From: an uncultured Lachnospiraceae bacterium
GTDB taxonomy: Bacteria > Bacillota > Clostridia > Lachnospirales > Lachnospiraceae
Length of the DNA stretch: 45,133 bases
Assembly: GCA_910583835.1 (NCBI GenBank)
Contig: CAJTYM010000035.1
Location: 1-45,133, forward strand
Direction of reading: 5' to 3'
The translations under genes were made by a program, and so were the position numbers. This document shows positions 17,878 through 25,174 of this stretch, piece by piece. How positions within the stretch are numbered: the first letter of the stretch is position 1; each line of letters opens with the position of its first letter. The notes beneath the pieces were generated by a model. It made no database searches, was not told where the DNA came from, and saw only the letters and a list, made by a program, of their open reading frames with translations.

Positions 17878-19170
17878 ATGGAACAGTATGTGATTAAAGG
17901 CGGCAATCCGCTCGTCGGAGAAGTGGATATCAGCGGGGCAAAGAATGCAGCGCTGGCAATTCTGGCGGCAGCGATAATGACGGATGAGACCGTAACGATA
18001 GATAACTTACCTGATGTACGGGATATCAATGCTTTACTTCAGGCCATGACTGATATTGGGGCAAAGATAGACAGGATAGATGCACACACCGTGAAGATTA
18101 ACGGTTCCTATGTCAAAGATATTCCCGTGGACTATGATTCCATGAAGAAAATCAGGGCATCCTATTACCTGTTAGGCTCCCTTCTCGGTAAATATAAACG
18201 CGCGGAGGTAACTTTGCCAGGAGGCTGCAACATCGGAAGCCGCCCCATGGATTTGCATATCAAGGGGTTCCGTGCATTGGGAGCCCAAGTGGAAATTCGC
18301 AATGGGGCCGTGGCTGCCAGGGCAGAGCGGCTAGTGGGAGGCCATATTTACCTGGATAAGGTCTCTGTGGGGGCTACCATCAATATCATGATGGCGGCAA
18401 CCCTGGCGGAAGGTAAGACTATCATTGAGAATGCGGCCAAGGAGCCCCATGTCGTGGATGTGGCGAATTTCCTCAACAGCATGGGAGCGAATATACGCGG
18501 CGCCGGGACCGATGTCATCCGTATCGTGGGCGTGGAGAAGCTTCACCGCACAGAATATTCTGTGATTCCAGATCAGATTGAGGCGGGCACCTTTATGTTT
18601 GCGGCGGCGGCAACCAAAGGCGATGTCACTGTGAAGAATGTGATTCCCAAGCATTTGGAGGCGACTACAGCCAAATTGTTAGAAGTGGGCTGTGAGGTGG
18701 AAGAGTTTGATGATGCAGTCCGGGTGGTGGCATCCAAGCCGTTACGGCATACCAAGGTGACGACTTTGCCGTATCCGGGATTCCCGACGGATATGCAGCC
18801 GCAGATGACAGTTGTCCTGGGAGTTGCCCAGGGAACTAGTACTGTGACGGAGAGCATTTTTGAGAATCGTTTTAAATATGTGGATGAACTGACCCGCATG
18901 GGCGGGGATGTCAAAGTGGAGAGCAATATTGCCATCATCACCGGCGTAAAGGGTTATACCGGAGCAAGGGTCAGCGCACCGGATTTGCGCGCGGGCGCTG
19001 CGCTTGTGATTGCAGGCCTTTCTGCGGAAGGAGTCACCATTGTCGATGATATCCATTATATCCAGAGAGGCTATGAGAATTTTGATAAGAAGCTGGAAGG
19101 GCTGGGAGCGCAGATACAGAAAGTCAATTCTGAGAAGGAGATTCAGAAGTTCCAGTTTATAGCAGTATAA
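17878..19170 (+). CDS. murA: UDP-N-acetylglucosamine 1-carboxyvinyltransferase
   Basis: 430 aa. It catalyses the first committed step of peptidoglycan synthesis, transfer of enolpyruvate from PEP to UDP-GlcNAc, in the cytoplasm. The EPSP-synthase-like fold is indicated by GGNPLVGEVDISGAKNAAL, the catalytic loop LPGGCNIGSRPMDLH (C117, the fosfomycin-reactive cysteine position), PGFPTDMQPQ and the closing YIQRGYENF motif. Because the loop has Cys rather than Asp, fosfomycin sensitivity of the enzyme is expected by family knowledge. Its own tandem promoters precede it. The stop codon lies inside a short direct duplication (19159-19237). Confidence 0.96.
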   Translation: MEQYVIKGGNPLVGEVDISGAKNAALAILAAAIMTDETVTIDNLPDVRDINALLQAMTDIGAKIDRIDAHTVKINGSYVKDIPVDYDSMKKIRASYYLLGSLLGKYKRAEVTLPGGCNIGSRPMDLHIKGFRALGAQVEIRNGAVAARAERLVGGHIYLDKVSVGATINIMMAATLAEGKTIIENAAKEPHVVDVANFLNSMGANIRGAGTDVIRIVGVEKLHRTEYSVIPDQIEAGTFMFAAAATKGDVTVKNVIPKHLEATTAKLLEVGCEVEEFDDAVRVVASKPLRHTKVTTLPYPGFPTDMQPQMTVVLGVAQGTSTVTESIFENRFKYVDELTRMGGDVKVESNIAIITGVKGYTGARVSAPDLRAGAALVIAGLSAEGVTIVDDIHYIQRGYENFDKKLEGLGAQIQKVNSEKEIQKFQFIAV

Positions 19171-19237
19171 CAAGCGCAGATAAAGATGGCTTTATATTCA
19201 TAGCAATATAGCAAGTGCAGATAAAGATGATTTATAG
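19159..19237 (+). repeat. Imperfect tandem duplication of the murA 3' end
   Basis: Two approximately 37-bp units with a 41-bp offset begin ATAGCAGTATAACAAGCGCA (19159) and ATAGCAATATAGCAAGTGCA (19200), and both continue GATAAAGATG. The first includes the last codons and stop of murA. This looks like a local duplication without an obvious function. Confidence 0.7.
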
Positions 19238-19246
19238 TATGACGCG

Positions 19247-19277
19247 AAAAAGAGTTCGTATGCGGGCTCTTTTTTTT
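19247..19277 (+). terminator. murA terminator
   Basis: The stem AAAAAGAGTTCG pairs with CGGGCTCTTTTT around a TATG loop (two T-G pairs) and runs into eight or more Ts. It separates murA from uidA. Confidence 0.85.
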
Positions 19278-19347
19278 GTATAAATATTTATCTTTCTGGG
19301 GATGGTAAAAAGAAAATGTACTTGTTAGATGAGAAGGAGGAAAAACT

Positions 19348-21171
19348 ATGTTATACCCGATTCTGACGCCATCCCGCTTTGTCTGCGATTTGAGCGGCGT
19401 ATGGGACTTTAAACTGGACAATGGGAAAGGTTTTGAAGAAAAATGGCAGGAGAAGCCTTTAAAAGATGCCATGACAATGCCGGTTCCGGCTTCCTATAAT
19501 GATTTGAAAGAAGGAACTGATTTCAGGGACCATTACGGCTGGGTATTTTATCAGCGTAAAATTTCGCTGCCTAAGGCAGTGACGGGTGAGCGTGTCGTGC
19601 TGCGCTGCGATGCGGTAACCCACCACGCGAGAGTCTACCTGGATGGGAAACTGCTCTGTGAGCATAAAGGAGGGTTTCTGCCCTTTGAGATGGAGATTGC
19701 AGATTTGATGACAGAGGGCGAGCATCTTTTGACGATTGCTGTTGACAATGTGATTGATTACACTACGCTTCCGGTAGGTGGGAAAGGAGATATGCTGGGC
19801 GGTCTTATGGGCATGGGTGAGAGCCAGGATTCCAAACCGCAGAACCACCCTAATTTTGATTTCTTTAACTACTGCGGTATTACGCGTCCAGTAAGGATTT
19901 ATACAACGCCCCAGAAATATATTCACGATATTGCCCTAGTGTCGCAGGTAAACGGCCAGGGTGCAGACATTTCCTACCAAATTGAGACGGAAGGCGGCGA
20001 GGAGGAAGCAGGCTGCTGTGAGTGTAAGGTGGAGGTATTTGATGAGGAAGGGAATAAAGTAGCGGAGTCTGGAAAGAAGACAGGGATGCTTCATATTGAG
20101 CATGTACATCTCTGGCAGCCTTTGCAGGCATACCTGTATCAGGTGAAAGTGACATTTGGGCAGGATGAGTATACGCTGCCCTACGGCGTGCGTACGGTCC
20201 GTGTGGATGGAGAGAGATTCCTTATCAATGAGAAGCCTTTTTATTTCAAGGGATATGGAAAACATGAGGATACCTTTCCCAATGGCAGGGGCATTCATCT
20301 GCCGATGAACACCAAGGATATCTCCCTCCTCAAATGGCAGGGTGCAAACAGTTTCCGCACGAGCCATTATCCCTACAGTGAGGAGATGATGCGTCTTTGC
20401 GACCGCGAAGGGATTGTAGTCATTGATGAGACGACCGCCGTGGGCGTAAACCTGCAGTTTGGCGGGGGAGCAAATTTTGGCGGCCAGAAGATTGGGACCT
20501 TTGACCCGGAACACGGCGTGAAGACCCTGGACCATCACAAGGAGGTTGTTCGGGATTTGATTTCGCGTGATAAGAATTATGCCTGCGTGGTTATGTGGAG
20601 CATTGCCAATGAGCCGGATTCTGCGGCAGAGGGGGCATATGAATACTTTAAGCCCCTGTATGACCTGGCAAGGGAAGCAGACCCGCAGAAACGCCCCTGT
20701 ACACTGGTGAGCGTACAGATGGCGGAACCGGAAAAAGATTGTTCCGCGAAACTCAGTGACGTCATCTGCCTGAACCGCTACTATGGGTGGTATTTTGGGG
20801 GACCGGATCTCAAGGGACCGGAAGCGGCACTGCGTAAGGAACTGGATTTCTGGAAAAAGGTCGGCAAACCGGTAATATTTACGGAGTATGGGGCGGATAC
20901 CGTGATGGGATTTCACGATACGACCCCGGTCATGTATACTGAGGAATATCAGGTAGAGTATTACAAGATGAATAATGGCGTATTTGACGACTGCCATATC
21001 GTAGTCGGGGAACAGGCATGGAATTTTGCGGATTTTGCCACCAGCCAGAGCCTGCTGCGTGTCCAGGGCAATAAGAAAGGTATTTTTACCAGGGACCGTA
21101 AACCGAAACTCGTAGCGCATTATTTCAGGGACCGTTGGCAGAAAATACCGGATTTTGACTATAAAAAGTAA
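19348..21171 (+). CDS. uidA: Beta-glucuronidase, GH2
   Basis: 607 aa, cytoplasmic (no signal peptide), with GAAGGAGG upstream. It hydrolyses beta-D-glucuronides. The GH2 order is complete: sugar-binding domain, Ig-like domain, and TIM barrel with acid/base E422 in WSIANEPDS and nucleophile E513 in VIFTEYGAD. The glucuronate-recognising NKKG motif in GNKKGIFTRDRKPK and the NRYYGWYFGG stretch match the E. coli enzyme closely. The insertion after VGVNLQFGGGANF corresponds to the active-site Loop 1 of L1-type gut enzymes. No glucuronide permease or glucuronate catabolic gene is adjacent, so uptake and the regulator lie elsewhere. Confidence 0.95.
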   Translation: MLYPILTPSRFVCDLSGVWDFKLDNGKGFEEKWQEKPLKDAMTMPVPASYNDLKEGTDFRDHYGWVFYQRKISLPKAVTGERVVLRCDAVTHHARVYLDGKLLCEHKGGFLPFEMEIADLMTEGEHLLTIAVDNVIDYTTLPVGGKGDMLGGLMGMGESQDSKPQNHPNFDFFNYCGITRPVRIYTTPQKYIHDIALVSQVNGQGADISYQIETEGGEEEAGCCECKVEVFDEEGNKVAESGKKTGMLHIEHVHLWQPLQAYLYQVKVTFGQDEYTLPYGVRTVRVDGERFLINEKPFYFKGYGKHEDTFPNGRGIHLPMNTKDISLLKWQGANSFRTSHYPYSEEMMRLCDREGIVVIDETTAVGVNLQFGGGANFGGQKIGTFDPEHGVKTLDHHKEVVRDLISRDKNYACVVMWSIANEPDSAAEGAYEYFKPLYDLAREADPQKRPCTLVSVQMAEPEKDCSAKLSDVICLNRYYGWYFGGPDLKGPEAALRKELDFWKKVGKPVIFTEYGADTVMGFHDTTPVMYTEEYQVEYYKMNNGVFDDCHIVVGEQAWNFADFATSQSLLRVQGNKKGIFTRDRKPKLVAHYFRDRWQKIPDFDYKK

Positions 21172-21183
21172 AAGGCAATAATT

Positions 21184-21316
21184 ATGCGCACTCGCACAAG
21201 AGGAAGATGTCGCAACATGCCGTCCTAAGGAATCCCCCAGGCAAGCCTGGTACCCCTTAGGACAAATGCGCACTCGCACAAGAGGTAAATATTGCTTCGC
21301 AATTGTGCTTGGCGTT
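21184..21316 (+). repeat. Composite structured repeat, copy 3 (truncated B, then A, then B)
   Basis: A truncated B (21184-21220) begins ATGCGCACTCGCACAAGAGG and keeps an ATGT-CGCA-ACAT hairpin but lacks the closing half. Part A follows (21222-21263): arms GTCCTAAGG and CCTTAGGAC around CCAGGC-AA-GCCTGG. A full B (21266-21316) starts with the same 20 bases as the first, has ATTGC-TTC-GCAAT as inner stem, CACA pairing TGTG, and ends CTTGGCGTTG. It sits between convergent uidA and the HD-GYP gene. The repeated start suggests duplication or nested insertion of the element. Confidence 0.7.
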
Positions 21317-21334
21317 GATTTAATCAATGCGTCC

Positions 21335-22576
21335 TTAGATTATTTTGATGATTTCCAAGTCCGGGTTATCCATCATATCAATCACGGAGCCGTCATCCAT
21401 CTGAATCATCGGCCTGGTCAGATTGTTGGAATTAATCATAACAATGTTGGCGCTCCGGCCGTTGTTGAGGAGAATCCGGTTGTGCTGGTAAGTGGTGGCA
21501 ATCCGGTTGAGGAATGTCAATATGTATTTGGGGTGGTATTTCTGCAGTCCATCCTTCTCAAACATGCTGATTGCCTGAAATGGGCACAGCGGCGGGCGGT
21601 AAGAACGCGCAGCAGTAGTAGCATCGTAAACGTCTGCGATAGCAACGATGGCCGCAAAATCGTCAAGCGTATCGCCCCCAATCTTCTGGGGATAGCCGGA
21701 GCCGTCACAGCGTTCATGGTGCTGCAGGGCAGCTTTCTTAATCCGCTCATCAATGGGCTGTTGTTTCAGGAGTTTGTAGCTGAACAGTGGATGCTGCTGT
21801 ATCAGCGCAAATTCTTCGTCTGTATATTTGTCGGGTTTATTCAAAATCTCATCAGGGATAGAAATCTTACCGATATCATGGAATAATCCGCATAATGTTA
21901 AAATGTCACGTTCACTGTCATCCAGTTTCAGCCATTTGCCCATCATGCGGGAAATCAGGGCAACGTTCAGGCAATGCGCGTAGACACTGTCTTCATCCTG
22001 GCGCATATTGTGCAGTTTATCAAACAATGCCACTGTCGTGCGGCAGGAAGCAATCAATTCAGTAAAGTCATTTAAAATCTGGCGGAAATCAACAGGCGCC
22101 GATGGATTCTTAATGACAGCATCAAAAATTTCTTTGATAGAGTTTACTTCCTTGTTATATGTAATCTGGAATTCTAAGAATTCCGGCTGTGATTTTACTT
22201 TCTGTGAGTAGAAAACATTAGAGGTCAGGCCGGAAACAGCAGAATTTGATTCTTTTCCTTGCACATCAGTCTCTTCGGGATTATCTTTTGCCTGCTGGAT
22301 GGGGCTTTCTTGGGGTTTATTTTCTTGTTCCGGTACAGAAGCCTCCTCAGGTGTATGTTCGGTTTTCGCGTCATTGCTTCCATCAGAAAGCGATTCCGTA
22401 GCCGTATTTCCGTTATCCTTGATGGGGGCGTTGTATATGCTATAAAAAGATAAACGAGAAATCAATTCAGCAGTGAGTACAGTGTCCTCTTCCATAACTA
22501 ACTGTCCGCGGCTGGTATATATTGCATCTGCAATTACCATTCCTGGCTCTAGGTCTTTAATAGGTAAATTTTTCAT
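21335..22576 (-). CDS. HD-GYP domain protein, probable c-di-GMP phosphodiesterase
   Basis: 413 aa, cytoplasmic. The N-terminal approximately 55 residues (LEPGMVIADAIYTSRGQLVM) match the small domain often preceding HD-GYP. Residues about 55-120 are a Gln/Glu/Ser-rich linker. The HD-GYP domain (about 195-390) has HCLNVALISRMMGKW, the HD pair in LFHDIGK (H233), HHERCDGSGYP and IVAIADVYDATT, so the metal ligands and GYP signature are intact. Known members hydrolyse c-di-GMP. AGGGAGA precedes the ATG. The leader has a long AT-rich inverted repeat (22607-22660). A second HD-GYP and a GGDEF gene lie at 36-39 kb, so this is one of at least three nucleotide-signalling genes here. Confidence 0.88.
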   Translation of the reverse strand: MKNLPIKDLEPGMVIADAIYTSRGQLVMEEDTVLTAELISRLSFYSIYNAPIKDNGNTATESLSDGSNDAKTEHTPEEASVPEQENKPQESPIQQAKDNPEETDVQGKESNSAVSGLTSNVFYSQKVKSQPEFLEFQITYNKEVNSIKEIFDAVIKNPSAPVDFRQILNDFTELIASCRTTVALFDKLHNMRQDEDSVYAHCLNVALISRMMGKWLKLDDSERDILTLCGLFHDIGKISIPDEILNKPDKYTDEEFALIQQHPLFSYKLLKQQPIDERIKKAALQHHERCDGSGYPQKIGGDTLDDFAAIVAIADVYDATTAARSYRPPLCPFQAISMFEKDGLQKYHPKYILTFLNRIATTYQHNRILLNNGRSANIVMINSNNLTRPMIQMDDGSVIDMMDNPDLEIIKII

Positions 22577-22606
22577 GTTAGTTCTCCCTGTGCTGATAAA
22601 AATTTA

Positions 22607-22660
22607 AGTAACTTATATTTTATGCAAAGATATAATCCAAGCAATAAAATATAAGTTACT
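22607..22660 (-). promoter_or_regulatory. 17-bp perfect inverted repeat in the HD-GYP 5' leader
   Basis: The arms AGTAACTTATATTTTAT (22607-22623) and ATAAAATATAAGTTACT (22644-22660) are exact complements with a 20-nt spacer, starting about 30 nt upstream of the HD-GYP start. It could be an operator for a large dimeric regulator or an RNA hairpin. It does not resemble the known c-di-GMP riboswitch classes. Confidence 0.55.
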
Positions 22661-22803
22661 AAAAATGATGATGAAAAGAAAAAAAGTACTGTCATATATT
22701 AGTATAAAAATAATGTAGAGATTTGTCAATAAAGAAATTATATAAAAACAACCAAATTTTTCAATCTGCTGTCTTAAATCGGTAAATCAGTAAAGTAAGG
22801 TTG

Positions 22804-22832
22804 TTGACTTTTGCCGGAAGAAGTGGTATATT
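22804..22832 (+). promoter_or_regulatory. Promoter of the MarR gene
   Basis: TTGACT (22804-22809), 17 bp, TATATT (22827-22832), about 30 bp before the ATG. The 286-bp gap between the HD-GYP and MarR genes otherwise holds only the inverted repeat and AT-rich DNA. Confidence 0.6.
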
Positions 22833-22862
22833 GGTTTAAAATTAAACTATGAGGTGGAAGCC

Positions 22863-23306
22863 ATGGACTGGATGTTGGAAGGTCTTTTGCAGGGCACGCA
22901 ATTCCAGAAACTGTATAACCGGAGAATTGAGGATTTGCGCAGGGAATACAATCTCAGAAAAGTTGATATTGATATACTATATTTTCTCTATAAGTCGGGA
23001 GAGCATAATACGTCAAAGGACATTGGCGACCTCAATTTGTTTAATAAAGGGCATATTTCCCAGTCAATTGGCAGAATGGAAGAACAGCAGCTTATTTATG
23101 CAGTCCGCGACCAGGCTGACAGAAGATGTATGCATATTATGCTCACAGATAAGGCGATGAAGGTCGTGGAAGAGATTACAGTACTTCGCAAACAGATGTA
23201 TAATATTATTCTGAAAGGGGTCACGCAGGAGGAGCGGGATATTCTGCTCACTGTGTCCAGGAAAGTGAATGATAATATCAGGGAAGCGCTCGAACATAAA
23301 GTTTGA
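22863..23306 (+). CDS. MarR-family transcriptional regulator
   Basis: 147 aa from the ATG at 22863 (GAGGTGG ribosome site; a GTG three codons earlier lies within it). The winged-helix core is visible: VDIDILYFLYKSGEHNTSKDI, LFNKGHISQSIGRMEEQQLI (recognition helix) and the wing RDQADRRCMHIMLTDKA, with helical ends for dimerisation. The citrate synthase gene starts 24 nt downstream, so the pair is probably one transcript and the regulator may respond to a metabolite of the citrate or glutamate branch. Ligand unknown. Confidence 0.88.
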   Translation: MDWMLEGLLQGTQFQKLYNRRIEDLRREYNLRKVDIDILYFLYKSGEHNTSKDIGDLNLFNKGHISQSIGRMEEQQLIYAVRDQADRRCMHIMLTDKAMKVVEEITVLRKQMYNIILKGVTQEERDILLTVSRKVNDNIREALEHKV

Positions 23307-23330
23307 GCCATAATGGACAGGAGGTAATAT

Positions 23331-24668
23331 ATGAGAAATGAAGACGAATTGATGAATTATGCCATAGAGCAGGAGGCAATTTGCAGGAAGAATGACAATA
23401 TTTCGGATAAATTATTCGAAGAATATGGTGTAAACCGCGGGCTGCGCGATATGAATGGAAAGGGCGTCCTGACGGGACTGACGAATATTTCCAAGATTGT
23501 ATCTTTCGAGAAGGTGGATGGGGTGCAGACGCCCTGTGACGGACAGCTTTGGTATCGCGGGTACAATGTGCAGAATCTGGTGAGCCGTATCGGCGATAAT
23601 GGCTATGGATTTGAGAAGATTGCCTATCTTCTGCTGTTCGGTGAGATGCCCAACACAGAGGAATTGAAGAAGTTCTGCAAGATTATGGCGCAGAGCCGGA
23701 CGCTCCCGACTAATTTTACCAGGGATGTCATTATGAAAGCGCCCACAAAGGACATTATGAATTCTATGACGAGGAGCATACTCACGCTGGGTTCCTATGA
23801 CAACCAGCTGAATTCGCCGGAAATTGTCACGAACAGCCTTCGCCAATGCATGGAGTTAATCAGCATATTCCCAATGCTTGCGGTATACGGTTATCATGCT
23901 TATAACCATTATGAGAATGATGACAGCATGTATATACACAGGCCGGAGCCGGGACTTTCAACGGCAGAAAACCTTTTGATGATGCTGCGTCCTAACAAGC
24001 ATTACAGCCGGCTGGAGGCAAAGGTACTTGACGTAGCGTTGATTCTGCATATGGAGCATGGCGGCGGAAACAATTCTACCTTCACGACCAGGGTGGTTAC
24101 GTCCTCCGGTTCAGATACTTATTCTACAATTGCAGCAGCCATGTCCTCCCTCAAAGGACCGAAACATGGCGGGGCAAATGTCAAGGTCATGGAGATGATG
24201 GCGAATATCCGCGAACATATCAAAGATGTACATGACGAGGAAGAGATTGAAGCATACCTTGCCAAAATCCTGGCAGGCGAGGCATTTGACCATAAAGGAC
24301 TGATTTATGGCATGGGCCATGCAGTATATTCCCTCTCTGACCCCAGGGAGCGCGTCTTTAAGAGTTATGTGGAGCGGCTTGCTGTTGCTAAAGACCGTGA
24401 GGATGACATGTTATTATATAATACGATAGAGAAACTTGCTCCCAAGCTGATTGCCGGGGAACGCAAAATTTTCAAGGGCGTCAGCCCGAACGTGGATTTC
24501 TACAGCGGATTCGTGTATGAGATGATGGGTATCCCCATGGAATTGTATACCGCAATTTTTGCGATTGCGCGTATTGTGGGCTGGAGTGCACACCGCATGG
24601 AGGAATTGATTGGAACGAGCAAGATTATCCGTCCGGCTTATATGAGTGTCATGGAAGAGAAAGAATAA
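23331..24668 (+). CDS. gltA: Citrate synthase
   Basis: 445 aa. It condenses acetyl-CoA with oxaloacetate. Catalytic residues are in place: H243 in HMEHGGGNNSTF, H330 in GMGHAVYSLSDPR, and D389 in NVDFYSGFVYEMMGIP. The GPKHGGAN motif and the C-terminal ARIVGWSAHRMEE are typical. The N-terminus is about 60 residues longer than in minimal bacterial enzymes, which is usual for this Clostridia subgroup. In anaerobes it generally serves the oxidative branch to 2-oxoglutarate and glutamate. No aconitase or isocitrate dehydrogenase is next to it; a tRNA-Pro promoter follows directly. A 2-methylcitrate synthase role cannot be excluded. Confidence 0.94.
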   Translation: MRNEDELMNYAIEQEAICRKNDNISDKLFEEYGVNRGLRDMNGKGVLTGLTNISKIVSFEKVDGVQTPCDGQLWYRGYNVQNLVSRIGDNGYGFEKIAYLLLFGEMPNTEELKKFCKIMAQSRTLPTNFTRDVIMKAPTKDIMNSMTRSILTLGSYDNQLNSPEIVTNSLRQCMELISIFPMLAVYGYHAYNHYENDDSMYIHRPEPGLSTAENLLMMLRPNKHYSRLEAKVLDVALILHMEHGGGNNSTFTTRVVTSSGSDTYSTIAAAMSSLKGPKHGGANVKVMEMMANIREHIKDVHDEEEIEAYLAKILAGEAFDHKGLIYGMGHAVYSLSDPRERVFKSYVERLAVAKDREDDMLLYNTIEKLAPKLIAGERKIFKGVSPNVDFYSGFVYEMMGIPMELYTAIFAIARIVGWSAHRMEELIGTSKIIRPAYMSVMEEKE

Positions 24669-24670
24669 TC

Positions 24671-24699
24671 TTGACAAAGCAAGAAAGATATGTTATTAT
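24671..24699 (+). promoter_or_regulatory. tRNA-Pro promoter
   Basis: TTGACA (24671-24676), 17 bp, TATTAT (24694-24699), ending 13 nt before the tRNA. Confidence 0.75.
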
Positions 24700-24712
24700 G
24701 CCATAGTGATGT

Positions 24713-24786
24713 CGATGCGTGGCTCAGCTTGGTAGAGCGCTGCGTTCGGGACGCAGAGGTCGCAGGTTCAAATCCTGTCGCATCGA
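24713..24786 (+). tRNA. tRNA-Pro (anticodon CGG)
   Basis: 74 nt. The acceptor stem CGATGCG/CGCATCG, D arm GCTC...GAGC, anticodon stem CTGCG/CGCAG with loop TTCGGGA (CGG, reading CCG), and T arm GCAGG-TTCAAAT-CCTGT all pair. The discriminator is A and CCA is not encoded. A promoter and a strong terminator flank it. The 28-bp direct repeat bordering the accessory island begins two bases after its 3' end. Confidence 0.96.
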
Positions 24787-24787
24787 G

Positions 24788-24815
24788 TATATGGCGAAAG
24801 TGCTGGAAGCCTTTA
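24788..24815 (+). repeat. Left copy of the 28-bp direct repeat flanking the accessory island
   Basis: Begins TATATGGCGAAAGTGCTGG and ends AAGCCTTTA. It matches 29693-29720 at 27 of 28 positions (T versus C at position 14). It overlaps the ascending stem of the tRNA-Pro terminator. It may be an attachment-site remnant, or a duplication caused by recombination next to the tRNA. Confidence 0.65.
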
Positions 24816-24840
24816 AATTCAAGGGTTCCAGCACTTTTTT
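24797..24840 (+). terminator. tRNA-Pro terminator
   Basis: AAGTGCTGGAA pairs with TTCCAGCACTT across a 17-nt loop and is followed by a T-run. It is one of the most stable terminators in the window. Confidence 0.88.
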
Positions 24841-24945
24841 GCTTTATATGAAATTTCGATTTTTGGAAAGATAAAAAAGAACAGAAGTTTACCGAACATA
24901 TGTTAGATAGACTTCTGTATGGGGATGACGACAAGACGACACAGC

Positions 24946-25122
24946 TTAGAAGATATAAAAACCTTCCACTCCAGCCTCGTCATCAAACAAGTCATCCTCA
25001 TTTAAGAAATAATCCATATCGAGAAGGTCATCCTCGCTCATGCGGCGAATGTCCCCGGATGTCATGCCCTCGGGTGGATTGTCCATATATTTTTTGCGTA
25101 GCTTCTCTGTGTCTGGGTTCAT
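24946..25122 (-). CDS. Small acidic protein associated with the IS91-family transposase
   Basis: 58 aa from the ATG at 25122. It contains KLRKKYMDNPPEGMTSGDI and an acidic tail (DDLLDMDYFLNEDDLFDDE) ending EGFYIF. It lies directly downstream of the transposase remnant on the same strand and looks like a passenger or partner ORF that travels with this IS type in Lachnospiraceae. Function unknown. Nearby, ACAGAAGT and ACTTCTGT form an inverted repeat around 24880-24920 that may belong to the IS end. Confidence 0.5.
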   Translation of the reverse strand: MNPDTEKLRKKYMDNPPEGMTSGDIRRMSEDDLLDMDYFLNEDDLFDDEAGVEGFYIF

Positions 25123-25174
25123 AAATGCAGCCGCCTTTGAAAGGAGTATACCACGGGAATGGGATTTAAGGAAG

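Noticed and set aside
19936..21327. 463-codon open frame antisense to uidA
   Set aside because: uidA is a confident gene on the other strand. The antisense frame has no recognisable domain or start signal and reflects codon bias.
22577..22700. c-di-GMP riboswitch upstream of the HD-GYP gene
   Set aside because: The AT-rich inverted repeat does not carry the conserved bases of any class I know.
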